Shown here piece by piece: positions 47,223 through 55,001 of a stretch of 64,000 nucleotides of DNA (positions are counted from its first letter, which is position 1; every line of letters begins with the position of its first letter). The stretch spans positions 762,113 through 826,112 of the forward strand of contig CP066696.1 in NCBI GenBank assembly GCA_016432585.1. The letters run 5' to 3'. Made by a program: the position numbers and the translations under genes. This DNA comes from Candidatus Saccharibacteria bacterium (lineage in GTDB: Bacteria; Patescibacteriota; Saccharimonadia; Saccharimonadales; Saccharimonadaceae). Below the pieces are notes generated by a model. That model saw only the letters and a list, made by a program, of their open reading frames with translations. It did no database searches and had not been told where the DNA came from.

Positions 47223-47251
47223 ATTATACAGAACAAATTGTGTTCACTCAA
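47223..47251 (-). promoter_or_regulatory. Promoter of gyrB-gyrA with a palindromic spacer
   Basis: Minus strand TTGAGT (47246-47251), 17-nt spacer, TATAAT (47223-47228). The spacer contains GAACACAATTTGTTC, an inverted repeat of GAACA and TGTTC, which could be an operator. Confidence 0.75.
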
Positions 47252-47333
47252 GCTATTGCGTTGAACATATTTCTTATGCTAATCTTATACCTAAGAGGTG
47301 CGATAAACAAACAAAAAGAAACGGTAAACACTA

Positions 47334-48929
47334 ATGTTTAGAAAAATAGTTTCAAATTTACCCTTTAGCCCGGCACTCGTTGGCCAGCTCGGCTTTTACG
47401 CCCAACGCCTTCGAAAAGAAGAGGCTACTCGACGTATGGGTCTTATATTTACTGCGCTTGCACTTGTTGTGCAATCTTTTGCCGTCTTCACCCCACCAGA
47501 ATCTGCTAATGCCGCGAACGGTAATAATGTTATTTACGGTGGTTTTAAGAGTAAAGATGAACTTATGACAATTTATGACCGCAACAAAGATAGTGCAGGT
47601 CATAAAGATCTACAACAAATCTATAAGCAATTTGGCATCACAAGAAATGACATCGCCAACGGCAAATGGACCACCTTCAATTCTCGTGATTTCAATAATA
47701 CGATTCAAAGCGTAGGACGCTCAACTTACTCGTTCCAGCGAACACCAATCAAAGTAGAAGGCACTTCTACAACCGTATACTCTAGTCAATTATCAAAATT
47801 CGATTCGACATCTTGGACGACAAAAAACGGCTCTATGTATACCGCCGTGGTCGGTAAGCGCGCAGTAGACGGAAAATGGTTTGCTATTATGAGTGGCTGT
47901 GGCAATCCAGCATATATAGCGCTACCTCCCCCACCACCAGCATCGGAATGTACAGCCTTAACAATTACGCCAATCACCCGAACAAAGTTCACCTTTAAGG
48001 CAGCGGCAAGCACATCGAATGGTGCGACAATTTCGGGATATAGCTACGTTGTAAAAAATTCTGCAGGCTCAACAGTCTACTCAAAGAGCGTATCAAGCAC
48101 CGCAAAGACAAACTCAATCACCCATGACTTTAACAAGGATGGAAAATACACTGTTCAAACAACCGTATCAACAAGTACGGGCAAAAAAACCGGCGCAAAC
48201 TGTCAAAAATCACTCACTGTTACACCTGAGCCACGCTGTATTATCAATCCCGACTTTCCAGCAAGCAGTCCAGAGTGCAAACCCTGTGAAGACGACGAAA
48301 CAATCTGGTACAAAGACAAAGATTGTACTTCCGACTTTGATTTAACCAAGAATGTAAAGAATGTTTCAAAAATCATTAACGATGCAAACAATACATCAGC
48401 TAAGCCCGGGGATCGCCTTGAGTATCGGCTCACTGTTAAAAATGTCGGAAAAACAACAGGCTCGTACACTATCGAAGATAATCTAGCTGATGTTCTTGAG
48501 TACGCCGACCTTATCGATACGGGTGGCGGCACTCTCCTTAAAAAATCTGCAGACGTATCTGTCGAGCGAGCTGGTACTATTACTTGGCCTGCCGTAGAGA
48601 TCAAGCCCGGAAGTTCGATCGTCAAGATTGTAAGCGTTCAGGTTAAATCAACAATCCCTGCAACACCGCAGAGCCTTGGCAATCCAGAGTCATACAACTG
48701 TCGGATGGTAAACGATTTTGCCGGCAATAATACAACTATTCTCCTTCCTTGCCCAACACCAAAAGTTGTCGAGCAAGTCGTCTCCGAACTTCCAAAAACG
48801 GGACCTACCGAGAATATGACATTCGCAGGTGTTGTCCTCGCTGTCGTCGTTTACTTCTACGCACGAACGCGTCAGGTCAAAAAAGAGGTACGCCTTATAC
48901 GACGAGATCTCAACGCGGGTACTATCTAA
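47334..48929 (+). CDS. LPxTG-tailed secreted surface protein
   Basis: 531 aa. The signal segment is GLIFTALALVVQSFAVFTPPESANA, followed by a unique domain of about 150 residues. A Pro-rich linker (ALPPPPPASE) leads to a PKD/Ig-like module (about 200-305), a Cys-rich linker, and a DUF11-like module (LEYRLTVKNVGKTTGSYTIED). The C-terminus has LPKTG, a hydrophobic helix and a basic tail, the layout of a sortase signal. It is divergent from gyrB. Likely role: exposed adhesin or stalk. Confidence 0.78.
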   Translation: MFRKIVSNLPFSPALVGQLGFYAQRLRKEEATRRMGLIFTALALVVQSFAVFTPPESANAANGNNVIYGGFKSKDELMTIYDRNKDSAGHKDLQQIYKQFGITRNDIANGKWTTFNSRDFNNTIQSVGRSTYSFQRTPIKVEGTSTTVYSSQLSKFDSTSWTTKNGSMYTAVVGKRAVDGKWFAIMSGCGNPAYIALPPPPPASECTALTITPITRTKFTFKAAASTSNGATISGYSYVVKNSAGSTVYSKSVSSTAKTNSITHDFNKDGKYTVQTTVSTSTGKKTGANCQKSLTVTPEPRCIINPDFPASSPECKPCEDDETIWYKDKDCTSDFDLTKNVKNVSKIINDANNTSAKPGDRLEYRLTVKNVGKTTGSYTIEDNLADVLEYADLIDTGGGTLLKKSADVSVERAGTITWPAVEIKPGSSIVKIVSVQVKSTIPATPQSLGNPESYNCRMVNDFAGNNTTILLPCPTPKVVEQVVSELPKTGPTENMTFAGVVLAVVVYFYARTRQVKKEVRLIRRDLNAGTI

Positions 48930-48953
48930 CATAACAACAGGACTGGTTATAAG

Positions 48954-49532
48954 ATGAATGACAGAGAAAAAATTAGTTTCGGACACGAACACGGCAAAAA
49001 CTCTGAAGCTCTGGAGCAAGCAGCAGCAGAGCGAAGAGAACAATTGCAAGAGAACCTAGCCGAAAAGGCCGGCGAGCAGTCGCACGAGAATATCGACGAG
49101 GCGCGTCACGAAGCCCTAGAGCAAGCTTTAAGCAAAGAAAAGAAGGAGGAGTCCCCTTCGGAGCATCAACCTTCTCCAGCTGAACGAAGACGAAACGGTC
49201 CTATTGGCAAGAAGGAGCGAGAAGCGAGCTTTACCTCAACAATGCGAGAAGTACAGGGCCAAATGTCGGGCCCTAGCCGTGCCTTCAGTAAGGTAATTCA
49301 TAACAAGACAGTAGAAAAAGTAAGCGAGGCTGCAGCAGCAACCGTTGCCCGTCCAAACGCAATACTCTCAGGAGCTGTGTTGGCTTTTATCCTCACCCTT
49401 GCTGTTTATATTGTCGCCAGGAATATGGGGTATGTCCTCTCAGGATTTGAGACAATTGGTGCATTTATTGTCGGCTGGATAATCGGAGTCGGATATGACT
49501 TCCTTAAGGTTATGGTAACGGGACGCAAATAG
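48954..49532 (+). CDS. Glu-rich protein with C-terminal membrane segments
   Basis: 192 aa. The first 100 residues are Glu/Gln/Lys/Arg-rich and likely helical. Two membrane segments follow (ILSGAVLAFILTLAVYIVA and TIGAFIVGWIIGVGYDFL). No family is recognised. It lies 24 nt after the LPKTG gene, so it may be in the same operon, and it is convergent with the T4SS-like ATPase. Confidence 0.7.
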   Translation: MNDREKISFGHEHGKNSEALEQAAAERREQLQENLAEKAGEQSHENIDEARHEALEQALSKEKKEESPSEHQPSPAERRRNGPIGKKEREASFTSTMREVQGQMSGPSRAFSKVIHNKTVEKVSEAAAATVARPNAILSGAVLAFILTLAVYIVARNMGYVLSGFETIGAFIVGWIIGVGYDFLKVMVTGRK

Positions 49533-49571
49533 CGCCCCGTTCTTTTTTACGACTATTATAACTATGTGTCC

Positions 49572-52433
49572 CTATCGAAGCTTGATAGAAATCTCACTAT
49601 CAGGGTTCTTTTTATCACCTCGAAGGTGCAGCCTATCGTCATCTAGCGACTGAGATTCGGGTGCAACGATCGCTCCAGAAGAGTTCTGGGGTGACTGGGT
49701 CAGAAAGGGATTGGGTGATGTGTCCATAGGTGGCAACGGCATAGTCGTAGATGCCGCCACAGGCCCTTCCTGAGCACCAAGACGCGAAGATGAGTTCTGG
49801 GGCGTCTGTACTGCTGTCTTAGGCCCAGGCCGCCCTTGCGGCGCCGAGGATGGTGTGTTGCCTATTTGCTTTCTCTTAGCTAGCCATTCGTCTAGGAACG
49901 AGGAACTTGAACCAGATGCGGTCGTAACGCCCGTCATCCGTTGCTGTTGTAGTTTTTTAGCTGCGTCCGCCTTATTCTTACGCTCAACGTCCCCCGCCCC
50001 GAGACGCGTAAAGATGTCTTTTTCAACAACAGCGCGTGGCTTGCCATATTTGGCCGCCGATAGGCGTTTAAGTGCATCGCTTAGTTGTGCGTTCGTTTGG
50101 CCCATTGGTGGCAAGAATGACATACTAAATGGCGCAGACGGCACGTTATTGATCATGACACTCGTTACAGACTGATAGTTAGGCATCTTCGTCAAATCTT
50201 CAGCATCAAACGTAGGAGAGAACTTTTTAACAAGTAGCTCGGCATCAGTAATACCAATACGCCCGCTTATAACCGTTCCCACGTTACCGATAATTGCCTC
50301 TCGAATTTTGTCCGTTAATTGAGTCATAAACTGGTTACCTAGAATAAGATTGAGACGATACTTCCTTGCCTCAGAAAGAATCGACTCGAAACTCTCGGTT
50401 GCAAAGTTCTGAAACTCATCCACATACAACGAAAAGTCTTGGCGCATATCTTCGGGGGTATCCGCTCGCCCCATGGCAGCAGCCTGAAATTTCATTACGA
50501 ATATAATACCGAGAAGCTTCGAGTTTAATTCACCCATTTTACCCTTGCTCAGGTTTACCAGGAGAATTTTTTTATTATCCATAATATCCCGAAGATTGAA
50601 CCCACTTTTCGTCTGGCCAATGATATTACGCATAGCATCGTTAGATATAAATGGACCAAACTTACTTACAACCCAGCTAACCACCTCACCTGATTCATTT
50701 GATTTTTGTGATTGAGGAAATTCCTTCGTCCAGAAATCTAACACTGTCTGATCGGTAACGTATTTAAGCTTGCTCTTCATAAAGTCTTCATCGATAAGCA
50801 ACTTTGGAATATCAATGAACGTACCACCATTAGGGTCGGACATGAGTAGTAGTGCACAGTTACGGAAAATATGTTCCAAGCGTGGACCAACAATACCTGT
50901 GTGACCCGGGTCGTATAAACCATACAGCATATTAATAGACTCTTGCACTAAAAAGTCCTTCTGATCTGGTCGATCAAACTCGAACATATTTAGGCCGATT
51001 GGACTCGACATGTCGCCAGGATTAAAGTAAATAACGTCTTCAACGCGCTCTTTCGGAACCTTACCCAAAAGCGCCTCAACAGAATCCCCGTGCGGGTCAA
51101 CAAAGGCAAAGCCGCGGCCGTCCATCATATCTTGAAATGCAAGGTTTTCAAGAAGTACAGACTTACCTGTACCTGTCTGTCCAATAATATACGTATGGCG
51201 GCGGCGATCGTTCGTACTAAGTCGGATTGGCTTTTTAACCCCTCGAAACTCGTTGTAGCCAAGCAGAAACCCTTCTTCCATAACTTGTGTAGGTCCATCA
51301 ACCTGCTTCGACATTTGGCGTTGAACCTGAGATGTTGGTATCGTGCTCTGGCCAGGAAGGTGGAAGATAGTCGCAAGCTCTATGCTATTAAGAATGTTCT
51401 GGGTTATTGTTTGCGGGAAAAATCTGAAAATGTACGCCGTCACAAGCTCCTCGACATTCTTAGTAACGGCAAACTTGAAGCCATTGTAGCTTGGCGAATC
51501 AAACAAGGAGAATGCAGCCACGACGTTCTTCAACAAGGTTTGCGAATGCGACGCTGTATTTGAGGAGACAACGACACGAATGAGCACTTCGTAAGCTGGA
51601 TAACGCGTTTTCTCCTCTATTGCCTCTACCGTTGCTTGCTCCAAAGATGTCAGCTGCTTATCTTCTGGTTTCAGTTCACCCTCTGCTGGCGGTTTCCATA
51701 GCGCCTCCATTATATCTTTGGCGGCAACAACGCCCCCAAAGCCAGCTTTCTTGCGGCCTTTATCCTTAGTAATTTTTTCAACAGCGCTAATCGAGTTTTT
51801 TACCCAGCCTTCGCGCGCAGGCCGAAGCATCAACTGAATCGCTACGCCATCATCACGACTCGCAGCCGACAACGCGTTAAGAAGGGCTCTGGAAGCGTCA
51901 CGCTTCGTGTCTTTAAATGTAGAGATAGGATAAACGTAGTGTTTTTTAAGGGTGAATTCTCCACCGATCGTCCCACTCATCTTTCCAACCTGACTAAATA
52001 TATTATGCTCAGTCACCTCTTCTAATCGAGCAGACGGATATGCCGCAGCCACAGCCTGGCTTACAACGTCAACAAGGACCGATGGAACGACGGTATAATA
52101 GCGAATCAACCCTTCGTTGGCAATAATCTCAAAGGAGAGATGGCGTTGGCCGTAGATCTTACTCTTAAAGCCCTTGGTTGCCGTACTAGCAATAATGTTA
52201 TACATAACCTGCGCCTGCGACAAAACTTCTTCAGTCAGGTCGCGCTCGTCACGTCCGTTTACTTCTATATCATCACTCGAAGGCGGAAGATGAATAAGCA
52301 AAGGCACCATTTTAAGGCCTCTTTCATAGTTCTTTGCCTCCCTTAATGTCTTGCGGTACTGAGAAAAAACAAAAATTCCAACCGCAGACCCAAGAAAGAC
52401 AAAAACGAAGATTGTGATAAAAAGCCCTGCCAT
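49572..52433 (-). CDS. Type IV secretion/conjugation-like ATPase (VirD4/HerA type)
   Basis: 953 aa. One N-terminal membrane segment, then a domain of about 350 residues with no clear signature. The motor domain has Walker A YIIGQTGTGKSVLLENL, Walker B region GFAFVDPHGDS, and late motifs FSLYVDEFQNFATESFESILSEARKY and GRIGITDAELL. The C-terminal tail is rich in Pro, Gln and Ser. Proteins of this type pump DNA or proteins through the envelope; the partner channel is not visible here. It is 3 nt from the upstream 140-aa gene. Confidence 0.85.
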   Translation of the reverse strand: MAGLFITIFVFVFLGSAVGIFVFSQYRKTLREAKNYERGLKMVPLLIHLPPSSDDIEVNGRDERDLTEEVLSQAQVMYNIIASTATKGFKSKIYGQRHLSFEIIANEGLIRYYTVVPSVLVDVVSQAVAAAYPSARLEEVTEHNIFSQVGKMSGTIGGEFTLKKHYVYPISTFKDTKRDASRALLNALSAASRDDGVAIQLMLRPAREGWVKNSISAVEKITKDKGRKKAGFGGVVAAKDIMEALWKPPAEGELKPEDKQLTSLEQATVEAIEEKTRYPAYEVLIRVVVSSNTASHSQTLLKNVVAAFSLFDSPSYNGFKFAVTKNVEELVTAYIFRFFPQTITQNILNSIELATIFHLPGQSTIPTSQVQRQMSKQVDGPTQVMEEGFLLGYNEFRGVKKPIRLSTNDRRRHTYIIGQTGTGKSVLLENLAFQDMMDGRGFAFVDPHGDSVEALLGKVPKERVEDVIYFNPGDMSSPIGLNMFEFDRPDQKDFLVQESINMLYGLYDPGHTGIVGPRLEHIFRNCALLLMSDPNGGTFIDIPKLLIDEDFMKSKLKYVTDQTVLDFWTKEFPQSQKSNESGEVVSWVVSKFGPFISNDAMRNIIGQTKSGFNLRDIMDNKKILLVNLSKGKMGELNSKLLGIIFVMKFQAAAMGRADTPEDMRQDFSLYVDEFQNFATESFESILSEARKYRLNLILGNQFMTQLTDKIREAIIGNVGTVISGRIGITDAELLVKKFSPTFDAEDLTKMPNYQSVTSVMINNVPSAPFSMSFLPPMGQTNAQLSDALKRLSAAKYGKPRAVVEKDIFTRLGAGDVERKNKADAAKKLQQQRMTGVTTASGSSSSFLDEWLAKRKQIGNTPSSAPQGRPGPKTAVQTPQNSSSRLGAQEGPVAASTTMPLPPMDTSPNPFLTQSPQNSSGAIVAPESQSLDDDRLHLRGDKKNPDSEISIKLR

Positions 52434-52436
52434 ACT

Positions 52437-52859
52437 CTATTCCTTCGGAGCCCCGAGTTCCCTGCCGTAACGCTTACGCAAATAGTCAGCTTGCAACTTT
52501 CCAACCTCTTGCTCGCGCCTATATGGATCGTCTTTCGTCGCGACAATGATCTGCTTAGCCTTGTCTACCCATTCGCGCTCAATAAGATCATCATCATTAG
52601 CCACCAGCGGCATAGTGTCGTCTGCAGCTGTTGTTTGCGTTGTACTATCTTGTAACTGGGGAGTCGCCACAACAACAGGCGGAGGAAGTATAGGCTGAAC
52701 CGCCTCAATAGGTGATTCGGCACGTTGCTCAATATTCTCAAACTGTTGTTCTTTGCCCAATTCCGGAGTAAATTCGAACGGAGCTCTTTCTACGTTCTGA
52801 CCATACGACACCGATGGTCGCTCGGGGCCAAGATTAGGTGAAGAGAGTTTCGGTTCCAT
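52437..52859 (-). CDS. Hypothetical Pro/Glu-rich protein, operon partner of the T4SS-like ATPase
   Basis: 140 aa, hydrophilic, with no membrane segment. The N-terminal 90 residues are rich in Pro, Glu, Gln and Thr and probably disordered. A C-terminal helix (WVDKAKQIIVATKDDPYRREQEVGKLQADYLRKRYG) looks folded. Similar small genes often precede this ATPase in related genomes, but I cannot name it. TGC-TATAAT lies 7 nt before the ATG. Confidence 0.7.
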   Translation of the reverse strand: MEPKLSSPNLGPERPSVSYGQNVERAPFEFTPELGKEQQFENIEQRAESPIEAVQPILPPPVVVATPQLQDSTTQTTAADDTMPLVANDDDLIEREWVDKAKQIIVATKDDPYRREQEVGKLQADYLRKRYGRELGAPKE

Positions 52860-52866
52860 ATCTGTA

Positions 52867-52872
52867 ATTATA
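52867..52872 (-). promoter_or_regulatory. Extended -10 of the ATPase operon, leaderless spacing
   Basis: TGC then TATAAT on the minus strand, 7 nt before the ATG at 52859. Confidence 0.55.
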
Positions 52873-52901
52873 GCATAATCATTTAATCTTAATATGTATA
52901 T

Positions 52902-53342
52902 CTAGTTTGTTCTTTTCGAAATATAAATACAGGCTATCACAACAAAAATTACAACAAGTAGAAGATCGTATATGCCCACCTCCCCTACGGACTGCATACC
53001 AACAAGCATCACTGGTGCCAAACCAATCACAGACGAAAAATAATATGCACGTCGAATCGTCAGAGCACGTAGCGGCTTCTTAACAGTAAAGGGCGACGAC
53101 AGCTTAACAACCAGCTTACTTATACCGAAAAGTAAAAAAGTCAGCACACCAAGTACCGACACATATATCAAAATAAAAACAAAAAGTATTCCAACAGGCC
53201 CAACTCCGGCCGGCTGCGTTGCCAGCAAAAAAATAGCTAATGCGACAATCGCCACAAACACACTTAAAGCTATCGTTCTACCCAACATATTCCCCACTAT
53301 ACCACCAAAAGAGTTAAAAAAGAGAGCCCGAGTAGCAAACAT
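52902..53342 (-). CDS. Four-helix membrane protein, unknown function
   Basis: 146 aa with four hydrophobic segments (about residues 22-42, 48-75, 100-122 and 124-141). The cytoplasmic loop KLSSPFTVKKPLRALTIRRAYYF is basic. No family is recognised. It is separated from the ATPase operon by 42 nt. An RNA-like structured region of about 300 nt lies upstream, possibly its leader. Confidence 0.65.
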   Translation of the reverse strand: MFATRALFFNSFGGIVGNMLGRTIALSVFVAIVALAIFLLATQPAGVGPVGILFVFILIYVSVLGVLTFLLFGISKLVVKLSSPFTVKKPLRALTIRRAYYFSSVIGLAPVMLVGMQSVGEVGIYDLLLVVIFVVIACIYISKRTN

Positions 53343-53660
53343 ATGTGTTCTGACAGCTACAACCGCCGCTGTATTAAAATATTGGGCGCGTGTGTCGAGA
53401 ACTGTCCGCTACTGCGGGCAACTGACCGCTCCAGGAAAACCTGGGGCATAGTTCTTACACTATTTTCCGCTAGATCTACGACAAGATGCCGCCAATCTAT
53501 GTACTCATACGTGTGCGCTCAACGCCGTTTTGGCGGAGCATCGGCAACGCCACAGCGCATATAAGGTGCGTGGCCCATTACAGGTCATTGTGTTTCTTAC
53601 GCGTGTCGCTACCGAATTTCCGTCAAAACAGAACTATCGGTCAGTATCTAAATTGTCAAT
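53343..53660 (-). other. Gene-free, structured region
   Basis: No credible open frame. The sequence is richer in G+C than the AT-rich DNA to its right. It contains a domain closed by GAACT/AGTTC (53398-53456) that holds hairpins CCGC-TACT-GCGG and CCAGG-AAAA-CCTGG, and another hairpin ACCGA / TCGGT (53609-53642). On the minus strand TTGACA with TAGTTC 17 nt downstream lies at its edge. It could be a leader RNA of the 146-aa gene or a free RNA. Confidence 0.4.
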
Positions 53661-54340
53661 GTTTTTGTGCTTTTTTGTTTTTGCTAAAAGCTATTTTTAC
53701 ATTAGCATTTTAAATCGACTTTTTCAAGTATTTAGATAGTTAAGATTATTGTTATAAAAACATCAAATACATTATTGTGTTCAGTTATAGGTGTTATTGT
53801 AATCATGTTGTATAAAATATAACGATGATATTATAACAATAGTCAATTCATTTTCTTTTAATAATCTGCGGCAATAACTGTATGCGAGCAGTTATTAAAA
53901 CTCTCGACCATCGCAAATACAAACGAAGCCCACCACTCCAAAACTTTGAAGTGGCAATTTAAAATAGTACGCCCAAGACAATGGCTAACAATTATTGCAA
54001 CCGCCCACGCGAGCCAATTTTCAATCGATGTGCGGTAGCTGCGCCTACAACAAGAATATAAAACGCCTATTCTCAACCCACTGAACGGGCTGCATGTTTT
54101 GCATATAGCGTCTTGTTGTTTTTATGCACGCTATTCCCATTTTTTGAACTCACAACTTTCAAATTTTTTGCATTCAGAACCACACGAACCCTCTTCTTTT
54201 TGCAGACCTAAAAATCAATCTATATTTTTTGTCATGGATAAAAAATATATACACTTATTAGGTGTATGTATTTCATTTTAAAAGGTTACGCTGAGGTTAT
54301 CCACACGTGGTATTTTTTACTGAAAGTTTTTTTACGAATA
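53661..54340. other. AT-rich gene-free region with one DnaA box
   Basis: Only short, implausible frames are present. It contains AATAACTG / CAGTTATT (53873-53896) and CCACTTC... inverted repeats, and one perfect DnaA box TTATCCACA at 54297-54305. I see no other function. Confidence 0.4.
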
Positions 54341-54343
54341 TTG

Positions 54344-54372
54344 TTGACACAAGCGCTTTCTCGTCATAATAT
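54344..54372 (+). promoter_or_regulatory. Near-consensus promoter of a small RNA
   Basis: TTGACA (54344-54349), 17-nt spacer, TAATAT (54367-54372). Confidence 0.8.
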
Positions 54373-54377
54373 AGGGG

Positions 54378-54473
54378 TAGCTTCTGAATAAATAAATTAT
54401 ACAGAAGCCAAAAATAAACAAGATTTCAAAAACTCCACACAAAACAACCACTACTCGCAGGTGGTTGTTTTTT
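54378..54473 (+). ncRNA. Predicted small RNA, about 95 nt
   Basis: A strong promoter and an intrinsic terminator bracket about 95 nt that contains no ATG. The 5' part folds as GCTTCTG / CAGAAGC (54380-54408) around an AT-rich loop, then about 30 unpaired A-rich bases, then the terminator stem ACAACCAC / GTGGTTGT with T6. It is convergent with tmRNA. It does not match 6S, SRP or other common RNAs by eye. Confidence 0.7.
54441..54473 (+). terminator. Terminator of the small RNA
   Basis: Stem AAACAACCAC / GTGGTTGTTT, loop of 9 nt, T-rich tail. Confidence 0.85.
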
Positions 54474-54502
54474 AATGATAAATTTTTACATAAACCTAAA
54501 AC

Positions 54503-54525
54503 AAAAAACCGCTTACGCGGTTTTC
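54503..54525 (-). terminator. Terminator of tmRNA
   Basis: On the minus strand AAAACCGC / GCGGTTTT with a 4-nt loop, then TTTTTTG. It starts 13 nt after the tmRNA CCA end. Confidence 0.85.
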
Positions 54526-54537
54526 TTATATTCAAAT

Positions 54538-54936
54538 TGGTGGAGCTGCGGGGCACTGCCCCCCGGTCCAAAAGGTAATGGATTATTCGTCTACAGGAAT
54601 AGTTTGTCTTACGTAGTAACGACGCAACGAGCTAAAAAACAAACATAAATACTCGTATTGCCGCGCGGTAAAATGTCTTCCTACTGCGCCGCTGCGCATA
54701 GTAGAAATAAGTGACATGATGTATAACACCACCAGCCGCTATGTCACCTGCTGGCTAGTCGTGATCGAGCGTATTAGGCTGCGATTGGCGCAAATGCAAA
54801 GTTAGGAGTGAAAACACTCTTTACCTTAGCAACTGCTGATGCAAGTTTGTTTGCAATTAAAAATATACGTAACGTGTATAGTCGACCTGCAGAATAATCT
54901 ATTAATGTCCCTCTGTCGAAAGCTAAATTCAGCCCC
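54538..54936 (-). ncRNA. ssrA: Transfer-messenger RNA (tmRNA)
   Basis: About 399 nt. The ends form the tRNA-like acceptor (GGGGCTG with CAGCTCC, then A-CCA), and the 5' part has TTTCGACAG. The tag frame starts GCA AAC AAA CTT and encodes 26 residues beginning ANKLASAVAK and ending NFAFAPIAA, then TAA. GTGACAT / ATGTCAC pairs in a pseudoknot region. The T-arm stem CGGGG/CCCCG is intact, but the loop reads GGCAGTG instead of TTCxAxT. It rescues stalled ribosomes. Confidence 0.93.
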
Positions 54937-54951
54937 AACATGAATATACTT

Positions 54952-54960
54952 ATTATAGCA
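54952..54960 (-). promoter_or_regulatory. Extended -10 promoter of tmRNA
   Basis: TGC then TATAAT on the minus strand, about 15 nt before the mature 5' end. No good -35 is seen. Confidence 0.6.
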
Positions 54961-55001
54961 TTGTTTACAGCTCTATACTAGTGTGGTTAACTACAAGCAT
55001 T

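Noticed and set aside
47223-47251. LexA (SOS) box in the gyrB promoter
   Set aside because: The GAAC and GTTC halves are 7 nt apart and not 4 nt.
53858-54076. A 72-aa frame in the AT-rich gap
   Set aside because: No ribosome binding site, promoter or recognisable pattern.
53661-54340. Origin of replication
   Set aside because: Only one DnaA box was found, and gene direction does not change as expected of an origin.
54332-54571. A 79-aa frame on the minus strand across the small RNA and the tmRNA end
   Set aside because: It crosses two terminators and the tmRNA CCA end, so it cannot be an mRNA.
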